NCBI GenBank assembly: GCA_905234265.1
Contig: CAJOHJ010000013.1
Span: forward strand, 1-64,000
Direction of reading: 5' to 3'
DNA from: an uncultured Prevotella sp.
GTDB lineage: Bacteria; Bacteroidota; Bacteroidia; Bacteroidales; Bacteroidaceae
DNA length: 64,000 nucleotides
This document shows, piece after piece, positions 33,987-42,480 of this stretch (positions are counted from its first letter, which is position 1; each line of letters starts with the position of its first letter). A program made the translations under genes and the position numbers. The notes under the pieces were generated by a model. The model searched no databases and was not told where the DNA came from. It saw only the letters and a program-made list of their open reading frames with translations.

Positions 33987-34586
33987 CTAAAGCTCCATGC
34001 GCAGCTGGATGTTGTGCTGCTTAGCCATGCGGCGCATGTTTATCAGCGCGTAGCGCATGCGTCCCAGCGAAGTGTTTATGCTTACGCCGGTGATGTCTGC
34101 AATTTCCTTGAACGAAAGGTCCTGATAGAAGCGCATGTACACCACTTCCCTTTGTGGGGCAGGCAGAGTGTCCATGAGATTGCGCACATCGCTCATGATC
34201 TGTGTGTTCACAAACTCGTTTTCCCTGTTGATGTCCATCAGCCCGTCGCCGCTGAGCTTTGAAAGGTCGTTGGTCTTGTTGATGTCTACAAGCCCTTCGC
34301 TGCGCTGCTGGCGATAGTTGTCCATAATAATGTTATGAGCAATGCGCGTAAGCCAGAACGAGAACTTTCCGCAGTCGGTGTATTTCCCCTCCTGCAGGCG
34401 CGTGATGACCTTTACGAATGTGTCTTGGAAGACGTCGTTTGCCAACTCCGGGTCACGGACGACGAACAAGATGTATGAGTAAAGTTTCTGCTGCTGACGA
34501 GCAAGAAGCTCATCAAATGCGCTATTGTCTCCCCCTACGTAAAGCAAAGCCAACTCCTCGTCGGTCTTGCCGCTAAAATTCTTCAT
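33987..34586 (-). CDS. ECF-type sigma-70 family RNA polymerase sigma factor
   Basis: 199 residues. Region 2 is seen in 'LYSYILFVVRDPELANDVFQ' and 'GKFSFWLTRIAHNIIMDNYR'. Region 4 is 'LPAPQREVVYMRFYQDLSFK' with 'EIADITGVSINTSLGRMRYA'. The linker has a twofold pattern 'GLVDINKTNDL...GLMDINRENEF'. No anti-sigma gene lies next to it. It is widely conserved in Bacteroidales as a stand-alone sigma factor. A textbook promoter lies about 88 bases upstream. Confidence 0.9.
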   Translation of the reverse strand: MKNFSGKTDEELALLYVGGDNSAFDELLARQQQKLYSYILFVVRDPELANDVFQDTFVKVITRLQEGKYTDCGKFSFWLTRIAHNIIMDNYRQQRSEGLVDINKTNDLSKLSGDGLMDINRENEFVNTQIMSDVRNLMDTLPAPQREVVYMRFYQDLSFKEIADITGVSINTSLGRMRYALINMRRMAKQHNIQLRMEL

Positions 34587-34673
34587 ATTTTTCTTTGATT
34601 AATTATGAAGTAGAGTTCCGTCAATAGGCAGTAGATTTTTAAAAAGTTAATAGTTTTGTCTTATTTCGTCCTG

Positions 34674-34704
34674 CAAAGGTATACATTATTATTCTTTTTC
34701 CAAA
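34674..34704 (-). promoter_or_regulatory. Promoter of the ECF sigma gene
   Basis: The minus strand shows TTTG (34704-34701), 19 bases, TACCTTTG (34681-34674). It fits the housekeeping consensus exactly, so the gene is probably transcribed by the primary sigma factor rather than only by itself. Confidence 0.82.
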
Positions 34705-34781
34705 TTTTTTTTTAATTTTTGATTGGAAAAACGTCTTTTTCCTTATAAAATGCATGTTTTTGCAGGCAAATGCCCGTAAAA

Positions 34782-34818
34782 GAAAACTGTTCCCTCACTT
34801 GCTGAGGAAACAGTTTTC
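34782..34818 (-). terminator. Terminator of rpsA
   Basis: GAAAACTGTTCCCTCA (34782-34797) pairs, with one mismatch, with TGAGGAAACAGTTTTC (34803-34818). It lies 31 bases beyond the minus-strand rpsA stop and is followed there by TTTTACGGG. Confidence 0.75.
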
Positions 34819-34848
34819 GATATTGTCTAATTTCAGAAAGAAACTTTC

Positions 34849-36630
34849 TTATTTGTCCTGCTCCATCTGAGCCTTCAGCTGTGCAAGCACGTCGATGTCG
34901 CCAAGAGTTGTTGAAGCGGCAACATTCTCAATCTTCGGAGTCTCTTCCTTCTTGGCAGCGCGGGTCTTCTTTGCGGCAGCCTTCTTCTCCTCGCGGACAG
35001 TGTCCTCGTAGGTGCGGCTGTGAGAGAGGATGATGCGCTTAGAGTCCTTGTTGAACTCGATAACCTTGAACTCAAGAGTCTCACCCTGCTGGGCCTGCGA
35101 ACCGTCTTCCTTGACGAGGTGCTTAGGAGTAGCGAAGCCTTCGACGCCCTCAGCGAGAGAAACGACAGCTCCCTTCTCAAGCAGTTCGGTAATCTTGCCC
35201 TCGTGGACAGAGCCGACGGTGTACTTCTCTTCGAAAGCATCCCAAGGATTGTCCTCAAGCTGCTTGTGGCCAAGAGACAGACGGCGGTTCTCCTTGTCGA
35301 TGTCAAGAACGATAACGTCAATCTGGTCGCCAACCTGTGTGAACTCAGAAGGATGCTTAACCTTCTTGGTCCAGGAAAGGTCGCTGATGTGGATCAGACC
35401 GTCGACACCTTCCTCGAGTTCTACGAATACGCCGAAGTTGGTGAAGTTGCGAACCTTTGCAGAGTGCTTTGAACCGACAGGATACTTGACCTCGATGGCC
35501 TCCCATGGGTCTTCCTTCAGCTGCTTGATGCCGAGAGACATCTTGCGCTCGTCGCGGTCGAGGGTAAGTATTACGGCCTCGATTTCGTCGCCCACCTTCA
35601 GGAATTCCTGAGCGCTGCGCAGGTGCTGGCTCCACGACATCTCGCTGACGTGGATGAGACCCTCGACGCCCGGCTGTATCTCGACGAATGCACCGTAGTC
35701 GGCAATGACGACAACCTTGCCCTTAACGTGGTCGCCAACCTTAAGCTCGCTGTCAAGAGCGTCCCAAGGATGCGGAGTGAGCTGCTTCAGGCCGAGGGCA
35801 ATGCGCTTCTTCTCCTCGTCGAAGTCGAGAATGACAACATTAATCTTCTGGTCGAGCTCAACAACCTTGTGCGGGTCGTCGACACGTCCCCAAGAGAGGT
35901 CTGTGATGTGGATGAGTCCGTCAACACCGCCCAGGTCGACGAATACGCCGTAGGTGGTGATGTTCTTGACAGTACCCTCGAGAATCTGTCCCTTCTCAAG
36001 CTTGCTGATAATCTCCTGCTTCTGAGCTTCCAGCTCTGCCTCGATGAGGGCCTTGTGGCTTACGACAACGTTGCGGAACTCCTGGTTGATCTTGACAATC
36101 TTGAATTCCATGGTCTTGCCGACGAACTGGTCGTAGTCGCGTATTGGGTGAACGTCGATCTGGCTGCCGGGCAGGAATGCCTCGATGCCGAAGACATCTA
36201 CAATCATGCCACCCTTTGTGCGGCACTTGATGTAGCCCTGAATAACCTCCTCGGCCTCAAGAGCTGCATTGACGCGCTCCCAGCTCTTGCTGAGGCGGGC
36301 CTTCTTGTGTGACAGCACGAGCTGTCCCTTCTTGTCTTCAGCATTCTCAACATACACCTCCACGGTGTCGCCGGCCTTCAGGTCCGGGTTGTAGCGGAAC
36401 TCGCTGGCAGGGATGATGCCGTCGCTCTTGTAGCCGATGTTGACTACAACTTCTTTCTTGTCAACGCTGATGACGGTACCGTCGACAACCTGATGCTCGC
36501 TGACCTTGTTCAGCGTCTCATCGTAGGCCTTGTCAAGTTCTTCCTTGCTGACATTTGCAGCCATGCCGTTTTCAAACTGCTCCCAGTCGAAATCCTGCAG
36601 TGGCTGGACGTTCTTTGTTAATTCTGACAT
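34849..36630 (-). CDS. rpsA: 30S ribosomal protein S1
   Basis: 593 residues from 'MSELTKNVQPLQDFDW', with about six S1 RNA-binding repeats, for example 'GTVKNITTYGVFVDLGGVDG' and 'GKVVVIADYGAFVEIQPGVE'. The C-terminal tail is lysine/alanine-rich ('EEKKAAAKKTRAAKKEE'). S1 recruits mRNA to the 30S subunit. The track start at 36978 was rejected: it would place the promoter and the 21-bp array inside the coding region. The leader of about 140 bases could host autoregulation. Confidence 0.95.
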   Translation of the reverse strand: MSELTKNVQPLQDFDWEQFENGMAANVSKEELDKAYDETLNKVSEHQVVDGTVISVDKKEVVVNIGYKSDGIIPASEFRYNPDLKAGDTVEVYVENAEDKKGQLVLSHKKARLSKSWERVNAALEAEEVIQGYIKCRTKGGMIVDVFGIEAFLPGSQIDVHPIRDYDQFVGKTMEFKIVKINQEFRNVVVSHKALIEAELEAQKQEIISKLEKGQILEGTVKNITTYGVFVDLGGVDGLIHITDLSWGRVDDPHKVVELDQKINVVILDFDEEKKRIALGLKQLTPHPWDALDSELKVGDHVKGKVVVIADYGAFVEIQPGVEGLIHVSEMSWSQHLRSAQEFLKVGDEIEAVILTLDRDERKMSLGIKQLKEDPWEAIEVKYPVGSKHSAKVRNFTNFGVFVELEEGVDGLIHISDLSWTKKVKHPSEFTQVGDQIDVIVLDIDKENRRLSLGHKQLEDNPWDAFEEKYTVGSVHEGKITELLEKGAVVSLAEGVEGFATPKHLVKEDGSQAQQGETLEFKVIEFNKDSKRIILSHSRTYEDTVREEKKAAAKKTRAAKKEETPKIENVAASTTLGDIDVLAQLKAQMEQDK

Positions 36631-36774
36631 AATAAAAATTCTTTGCGGCTCTTTCTTTTCAGTCGGAGCCAGGCTCGGACAGGCGTTGCCAAGCCATGTT
36701 TTTAATGGGTTAATAATGATAGGAGTCGGCGCCTGTTCCTTCTCCTGCTTCCCCGTCCGGGGTAAAAGCGGCTG

Positions 36775-36806
36775 CAAAATTACGCCTTTTTTTGCTGACG
36801 GCCAAA
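36775..36806 (-). promoter_or_regulatory. Promoter of rpsA
   Basis: The minus strand shows TTTG (36806-36803), 20 bases, TAATTTTG (36782-36775). The start of transcription is expected near 36769, giving a leader of about 140 bases that contains a CCCCGTCCGGGG hairpin. Confidence 0.8.
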
Positions 36807-36841
36807 CTTTTACACATTTTTTATTATATATTTTTCTGATA

Positions 36842-36942
36842 AAATTATCTCTGCGAGTTACGAAATTATCTCTGCGAGTTACGAAATTATCTCTGCATGT
36901 TACGAAATTATCTCTGCATGTTACGAAATTATCTCTGCATGG
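36842..36942. repeat. Dispersed 21-bp repeat, locus D: five tandem units upstream of the rpsA promoter
   Basis: Units start at 36842, 36863, 36884, 36905 and 36926 (last one partial). The first two have TCTGCGAGTTACG and the others TCTGCATGTTACG. The array fills the space between the terminator at 36967-37001 and the rpsA -33 element. Nothing else is seen in the 389-base gap. Confidence 0.93.
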
Positions 36943-36966
36943 CGGTGTGAGACACAGACAAAAAAA

Positions 36967-37001
36967 CACCCGCAACACATGACAATGACGTGTTGCGGGT
37001 G
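36967..37001 (-). terminator. Terminator of the 259-aa secreted protein gene
   Basis: A perfect 12-bp inverted repeat CACCCGCAACAC/GTGTTGCGGGTG (36967-36978, 36990-37001) is followed on the minus strand by a T-run (TGTTTTTTTG). It lies 19 bases past the stop of the gene at 37020. Confidence 0.88.
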
Positions 37002-37019
37002 CTGCGGATGCAGTAATGC

Positions 37020-37799
37020 TTATTTTCTGCTAATCTTCTTGCCGCCCTTGATGATGATGCCCTTGCCGTTGGCCACTATGCGGCGGCCGTTGAGGTCGTA
37101 GGCTGTTGCGGCATTATCGGCAGAAGCAGCCACGGTGCTGATGGCGGTAGCTTCGCTGAGGCTGATGTGGCTGATTTCCAGCTCAGAGGCTGTGGCCGAC
37201 TGCTGTTCCCATGCGAAGCCGCAGCGTGTGGGCAGGAACGACTGCTCGCCATTGGTGCGCATCAGAATGCTTTCCAGCACTTCCTTGTCCTGCTTGGCAG
37301 GTATGCCGTAGAGTCCGTCCTTGGTGCGTGTCGTCCAGCTGCTGCCGAAGACGATGCGGTTGCCGTTGTCGTCGGTCTTTACGATTGCCGTCGGCTGGGC
37401 GGCGTCCTGTGCGTTGGTGTTCTTCACGCGCAGATACTGTGCCTTTGGCGAGAAGATGAGGTATGGCACTCCGGCCTCTATGCCGTTGTCGGTGCAGTCG
37501 GTGAAGAGCAGACTCAGTGTTGAGCCTTCCTGCCTGATGCCTACGAAGCGCTCTACGCGAACGCCTGCTGCGGCAGCCTGCAGCTGCTCGGCGTCGAGTG
37601 CCACGGGCAGGCAGAGGCTGTTGTAGCCTGCCATCAGGTAGCGGTTCAGCTGCACCGTCTGCTCTGTGTTGGCAATCTCGCTGACCTTAAGCGTCTGGTT
37701 TTCAGCATAGATGTTTTTCACTCTTGTTTGTGCTGCGGCATTGGTGCCTGCCATTGTGGCTACGGCTGCCATGATGAGTACAAGATGTTTCATAAGCAT
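37020..37799 (-). CDS. Secreted protein with Prevotella-type C-terminal signal
   Basis: 259 residues. The signal peptide ends 'GTNAAAQ'; M3 ('MKHLVLIM') is an alternative start. The body has 'NRYLMAGYNSLCLPVALDAE', a stretch resembling the end domain of many Prevotella surface proteins, and 'GVPYLIFSPKAQ'. The C-terminus 'AYDLNGRRIVANGKGIIIKG' resembles the sorting end of the two large secreted proteins at 10890-16616. Function unknown. It is transcribed alone, with its own promoter and terminator. Confidence 0.75.
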   Translation of the reverse strand: MLMKHLVLIMAAVATMAGTNAAAQTRVKNIYAENQTLKVSEIANTEQTVQLNRYLMAGYNSLCLPVALDAEQLQAAAAGVRVERFVGIRQEGSTLSLLFTDCTDNGIEAGVPYLIFSPKAQYLRVKNTNAQDAAQPTAIVKTDDNGNRIVFGSSWTTRTKDGLYGIPAKQDKEVLESILMRTNGEQSFLPTRCGFAWEQQSATASELEISHISLSEATAISTVAASADNAATAYDLNGRRIVANGKGIIIKGGKKISRK

Positions 37800-37831
37800 G
37801 TTTTTTGTTGGTTATTATAGTGTTCTGAGTG

Positions 37832-37862
37832 CAAATATACGCATAATGAATGTTTTTTGCAA
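37832..37862 (-). promoter_or_regulatory. Promoter of the 259-aa secreted protein gene
   Basis: The minus strand shows TTG (37862-37860), 20 bases, TATATTTG (37839-37832). It lies between the stop of the TamB-like gene (37872) and the ATG at 37799. Confidence 0.72.
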
Positions 37863-37871
37863 GCAAAAGTT

Positions 37872-40800
37872 TTATTTTTTCTCAGCTTTCTTTCTGTTCT
37901 TGCCGATGCCGAACAAGTCGCGCAGTCCGCTGAAGTCTTTCTTCATGATTACTCCGATGCCCTGTGTGTTCAGTGTCGAGCGTGTGAAATAGCGGTCGTT
38001 GTTCTGGTTGTAGACTTTCAGTGCCAGGTTGCCGTTGGGCAGCAGCAGGTAGCGGATGTCGAAGTCGCCGATGAACGAGGGTGTGGTGGTTGTGGCGTTA
38101 TCGCGATAGCCGAACTGGCCGTTGATGAGCAGGCGGTTGTTCAGCAGCCTGCCGCTGACGAGTCCTTCGTATTCGGCATTGTTCCAGCCCTCGTCGCCGG
38201 TGGAAATGTTGGCGCCGAAGTTCCAGTCGCTGCTGTTGACGACGCTGCTCAGCACGGAGTTGATTTGTCCGCTGAGCGTTCCCGACAGCAGGCTCTGCAT
38301 GGCCAGCGACGTCTGGCTGCGGTCGTTCTCGTCGCTGGCGGAGTTGTTGGTCTGCTGCGGATAGAAGCGGCCTACGGCCAGCAGGTAGACGACTTGCTGG
38401 TTCAGCTCTTCCTGGCTGTTCAGCACAGAGCGCACCATCTGCTTCTCGTCGGTGCTGACGGTGGGCATGTCAAGGTCGAAGCTTACGGCAGGGCTCTTGG
38501 CCTGTCCGCCGATGTCCATCAGGCAGTCCACGCGCACGGTGTTGGAAAACGACCGCCCCACGTTGAGGTCGCTGAGGCTGACGCCGCTGACGGTGTACTT
38601 GGCCTGCAGGTTGAGGGCCGCGTCGTAGGGGTCGCCGCTGAACACCACTGTTCCGCCGTCGTTGAATACGAAGTTCTTGCGTATGATGTCCTGGATGGTT
38701 ATGTCGTAAGTGCCGTTGCTGACCCTGTAGGTGCCGAACATCTGGAAGCCACCTTTATTATAATATGACGTGCTGAGAACGCCGCTGCCGTGCAGCGTTA
38801 TGTAGTCGTTGGTCTTGGAGTCCATGAGCAGGCGTATCGTTGCGTCGGGCGTGGCGTTGATGCGCAGTGCAAGATGCATGTCAGAGCGGTAGTCGGGCGA
38901 CGGGTCGTCGGCAGTCGCTTGCCTGCTGTCGGCCCTCAGCTGCAGGGTGTCGGGCGTGTTGGCTTTTCCCCATTCAATGAATTCCTGGTTGGCCACGGCG
39001 TCGGGGTTGGCGGCATTGTAGACGAAGGTGCTGCCGGGCTGCGGTGTGAAGTCGCCCTCTATGCGTGTCTCGTTGGCAAGTCCGTGAATGCCAGCGCGGC
39101 CCGTGGCAAAGACGGTTCCGTAGAAGGTGTCGTCGCCGAAGTCCTTGAAGTCGTAGGCCAGCAGGTTGTCGGCGTCGACGTAGATGTCGTAGGTGAGCTT
39201 GGTGAGGTGCTTGTGGTGTATGCCTCCTGTCAGCACGCCGCGGTGGCCGTGCTTGTCGTAGATATTGCAGTCGGCGAATATCATCTCGTCGGGAATGCAG
39301 CGCAGCGTGTCGCTGACCATGTTGTATGTGCATCCGAGAGTCTTCACGTGTGCACTGCCGTTGAGCACCAGCTCGCCCTCGATGTTGATGGCGCTCAGCG
39401 GTCCTATCAGCCTTACAGCGCCGTTGGCATGCCCGTCGATGTGGCTTATGAAGCTTGACGTGAACGACTGTGCGAAGTCCAGATAAGTGCCTTCTGCCAC
39501 TATTTGCAGGTTTATGGAGTCGCGCTGTGGCGTGACGTATCCGTCGATGAGCGTCCTGGCCTCCGGCCCGTCGTTGCTGACGGCATGGATGTCTATCTGC
39601 TCGCGGTCGTTGTTCCATAGGGCTTCGGCCTGCAGCGTACCCATGCGCCCCTGCTGGAACAGGAAGTCGCTGACGGTCAGCGAGGCATTGGCCTGCAGGT
39701 TGCCGAAGGCTCCCTTGATGGTTGCGCTGCCCGAGGCAAGGCCGTCGAAGCTGACGGCGTCGAAGTCTACCAGGTCCAGTATGTATGCAATGTCGATGCC
39801 CTGCAGCTCTATGTTCAGCGAGTCGCTGGCCATGTCGGAGGCTGTGCCGCTGACGGTGATGAACTGCTGGTCGTGCTGGATGGCAAACTGCGGCACGTCG
39901 AGGCGGCTCTTGGAGTAGATGATGTATGCAGGGTCTACGTCCCACAGCTTGCCGCGCATGTTGATTACCGACGGATTGACGCTGATGTATGCCGTCTGCT
40001 GGCCGTCCAGTGTGGTGTCGAAGGTGGCAGCCGCGTTGAACTGTCCGCTGTAGCTTTCCCTGGCGTGGTTGTCCCAGTCGAGGAAGACCGTCAGCAGGTT
40101 GTCGTAGGCGCTGCCCTCGGCATGTATCTGTAGCGGAGAGTCACCGCTGTCCGACTCTTTGCATAGCCTGACGTCGTATTTCAGCGAGTCGCTTGGCGAA
40201 GAGATGGATAGCGAAGCGTTGCTGTAGCTGTTGTCGCCGATGGCAAACCGGGGGATGTCGCACTCCATGGCGAGCTGCCCCAGGGCATCGTTGATGGCGG
40301 CGTGAAGGGTCAGCGGACGGTCGAGGCGTAGCGGTACGCCAAACAGCCGCTGCAGCCAGTCCGACTTGCTGAGCGACAGCGAAATGGCAAAGTCGTTGTC
40401 AGTGGCCACGGTGCCTTTCGGCATTCCCGGCAGGGTGGGGAGTCGGTCGGCAATGATGTTTGTGAAGCTGCGCGTCAGGGTGGGATAGTCGAAGCTGCCG
40501 GTGATGGTGGCGTCGCAGAAGTCGCTGGTGACATCCATGAAGTGAATGCCCTCGTCGTTATAGCCGCTCTCGATGACCAGCTGGGCGAGGTCGTAGCTGC
40601 CGTCTGCCGAGAGCATGGAGAAGTCTGACAGCCTCACGGAGCCTATGATGTTGTCGAGCCTGCTGCCGCTGACGTTAATCTGCAGGTCGCCGATGAAGTT
40701 GGCGTCGCCCCACTGGCTGGTAAGGTTGAGGGCCTTGGGCTTGAGCGTCATAACGTTGGCGGTGAGCTGCAGGGTCTGGCTGCTGCCTTGGCGCAGGTAT

Positions 40801-42299
40801 TCGCCGTCGATGTTAAGCCCCAGGTTGTTGTCGTCGGCCTTCAGCGTGCCGCTGATGCTGTTGCCGGCGTATGTGGCATTGAGGTCGATGTTTTCGTAAC
40901 TGTAGCCTTTGATTTCCAGCAGTCCGACGGTTCCTGTGGCATTGACGGCCGGCGGCATGCCGGCAGGAATGCTGCCGTCGAAGGCAATGTCGGCTGTCAG
41001 CAGTCCGAGGTCTTTATTGGCGGTTAGCTGCTGCAAGTTGATGTCGGTGGCGGTAATGTTTCCCTTTATGTTCCGCCTGGGGTCGGATGCTGCCGAAAGG
41101 ACTATGTTGCCGGCCTTGCTGTCAATGCTGGCGGAGGCGGCCATGTCGCCTGCGGCCGAGCCGGACAGCGACCCCTTGCCCGTAAAGTTTTCAATGCGCT
41201 GCACAACTCCGGGAAGCTCTATGCCCAAGGCTTGCAGGCTGGTGGTCAGCGAGCTGGCGGCAGCGGTGGATGCCGACAATTCGTTGATGGAAGCTTCAAA
41301 CTGGGGGGTGGTTGCAATGTGGCTGACGCTGCCGTCGGCACTGAGCGAAAAGTCTCTGTTGTCGGTGCTGGCCAGCAGGTAGGCCCTGGAAATGTTGTCG
41401 CCGGTGCCGCTGACGGAAGACTCTAAATGCAGTTGCGTGCTGCTGTCTTTCAGCCTGGGCAGCAGAAAGGCCAGGTCGGCCAGCGACAGCACCGACGGGG
41501 CAAGACTGCCGCCGAAGCGCAATGACGGCAAGGACAGTGTGTCGGCATCGAAGCGGTAGGTGGCTGCAATGTCGCCGAAACGGATCTGCGTGGCTGGCAG
41601 CTCCACGGAGGCATCTTGCAGAAGGCTTTGGCACGTGCCGCCGGAAAACTTGAAGCCGAGCTTCTTGACATTCAGGCCCGACTGCTCCGTGAATGACAGT
41701 CGTTTGACGTTTATGTCTATGGAGTCGCTGCTGAGGTGCTTGAGGATGATGTGGCTGCTGATGTTGCTGAGCAGAATGTGGCTGGCATTGAACAGACCGG
41801 GAGTCTGCGGCGCGTCGAGACAGTTGTAGCTGACGCTTGAACGGCGAACAATCATTGAGTTGACGCGTATCTGCGGAAGCTCGCTGCTGGTGGTGTCTTT
41901 CGATGCCAGGGAGTCAAGGACGAACTGAATGTTCAGTGGGGAGGCCTTGGTGGCCCGGCTGAGACTGACATGCGTGCCAAACAGCTGGGCTGTCTGCACG
42001 GTGACCTTGCCTTCTAAAAGCGACGACAGGCTCATGCGGACCGACAAGCGCCCAGACTTGAGCATCTGACAGCCTTTCTGGTCAAGCATGCTGACATCGT
42101 AGAGCGTAAGATGGTTGGGCAGGTCTATCTGCGTAAGGCCTATGGTCACGCTGGTGCCAAGGCGATGGGAGAGAAAGCCGGAAATCTTGCGCGCCGTGAA
42201 CTCCTGAAACCAGGTGGTATTGAAAACCAGCATGGAGACAATGTATAGTCCGAGAACCGACCATACAATAAAGTTGAATATGTGCTTCAAAGGTTTCAA
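37872..42299 (-). CDS. TamB-like translocation and assembly module protein (DUF490 domain)
   Basis: 1475 residues. A single N-terminal membrane anchor ('IVWSVLGLYIVSMLVF', 11-26) is followed by a very long run of short beta strands. The C-terminal DUF490/TamB domain includes 'GTYRVSNGTYDITIQDIIRK', 'DYITLHGSGVLSTSY' and the late 'LLNNRLLINGQFGYRDN'. TamB-like AsmA-family proteins span the periplasm and carry phospholipid or outer-membrane protein cargo. The length is typical for Bacteroidetes members. It is divergent from nqrA. Confidence 0.9.
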   Translation of the reverse strand: MKPLKHIFNFIVWSVLGLYIVSMLVFNTTWFQEFTARKISGFLSHRLGTSVTIGLTQIDLPNHLTLYDVSMLDQKGCQMLKSGRLSVRMSLSSLLEGKVTVQTAQLFGTHVSLSRATKASPLNIQFVLDSLASKDTTSSELPQIRVNSMIVRRSSVSYNCLDAPQTPGLFNASHILLSNISSHIILKHLSSDSIDINVKRLSFTEQSGLNVKKLGFKFSGGTCQSLLQDASVELPATQIRFGDIAATYRFDADTLSLPSLRFGGSLAPSVLSLADLAFLLPRLKDSSTQLHLESSVSGTGDNISRAYLLASTDNRDFSLSADGSVSHIATTPQFEASINELSASTAAASSLTTSLQALGIELPGVVQRIENFTGKGSLSGSAAGDMAASASIDSKAGNIVLSAASDPRRNIKGNITATDINLQQLTANKDLGLLTADIAFDGSIPAGMPPAVNATGTVGLLEIKGYSYENIDLNATYAGNSISGTLKADDNNLGLNIDGEYLRQGSSQTLQLTANVMTLKPKALNLTSQWGDANFIGDLQINVSGSRLDNIIGSVRLSDFSMLSADGSYDLAQLVIESGYNDEGIHFMDVTSDFCDATITGSFDYPTLTRSFTNIIADRLPTLPGMPKGTVATDNDFAISLSLSKSDWLQRLFGVPLRLDRPLTLHAAINDALGQLAMECDIPRFAIGDNSYSNASLSISSPSDSLKYDVRLCKESDSGDSPLQIHAEGSAYDNLLTVFLDWDNHARESYSGQFNAAATFDTTLDGQQTAYISVNPSVINMRGKLWDVDPAYIIYSKSRLDVPQFAIQHDQQFITVSGTASDMASDSLNIELQGIDIAYILDLVDFDAVSFDGLASGSATIKGAFGNLQANASLTVSDFLFQQGRMGTLQAEALWNNDREQIDIHAVSNDGPEARTLIDGYVTPQRDSINLQIVAEGTYLDFAQSFTSSFISHIDGHANGAVRLIGPLSAINIEGELVLNGSAHVKTLGCTYNMVSDTLRCIPDEMIFADCNIYDKHGHRGVLTGGIHHKHLTKLTYDIYVDADNLLAYDFKDFGDDTFYGTVFATGRAGIHGLANETRIEGDFTPQPGSTFVYNAANPDAVANQEFIEWGKANTPDTLQLRADSRQATADDPSPDYRSDMHLALRINATPDATIRLLMDSKTNDYITLHGSGVLSTSYYNKGGFQMFGTYRVSNGTYDITIQDIIRKNFVFNDGGTVVFSGDPYDAALNLQAKYTVSGVSLSDLNVGRSFSNTVRVDCLMDIGGQAKSPAVSFDLDMPTVSTDEKQMVRSVLNSQEELNQQVVYLLAVGRFYPQQTNNSASDENDRSQTSLAMQSLLSGTLSGQINSVLSSVVNSSDWNFGANISTGDEGWNNAEYEGLVSGRLLNNRLLINGQFGYRDNATTTTPSFIGDFDIRYLLLPNGNLALKVYNQNNDRYFTRSTLNTQGIGVIMKKDFSGLRDLFGIGKNRKKAEKK

Positions 42300-42349
42300 T
42301 ACTGCTTTCTGGAGTTTGCAAATTGCAACAGAAATGAAATAAACAGCTA

Positions 42350-42357
42350 CAAAATTA
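42350..42357 (-). promoter_or_regulatory. -7 box for the TamB-like gene
   Basis: The minus strand reads TAATTTTG 51 bases before the ATG at 42299. No clear -33 TTG is seen at the right spacing. Confidence 0.5.
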
Positions 42358-42401
42358 CACTAAAAAGTTGGGAAGTTGGAATATTTTAAGTGATTTTTGT
42401 C

Positions 42402-42430
42402 TTGTCTATGTTCATTTTTTATTAATTTTG
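42402..42430 (+). promoter_or_regulatory. Promoter of the nqr operon
   Basis: TTG (42402-42404), 18 bases, TAATTTTG (42423-42430), followed by a leader of about 45 bases to nqrA ATG 42481. Confidence 0.75.
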
Positions 42431-42480
42431 CACCATTATTCAGATAATTGTTAAAAAAAGTATAAATAAATTCCTGTTTC

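Noticed and set aside
36631-36978. N-terminal extension of the S1 ORF with CRDNFVT heptapeptide repeats
   Set aside because: It is the 21-bp array read as protein. A strong promoter and the normal MSELTKN start lie downstream of it, so this part is not transcribed with rpsA.
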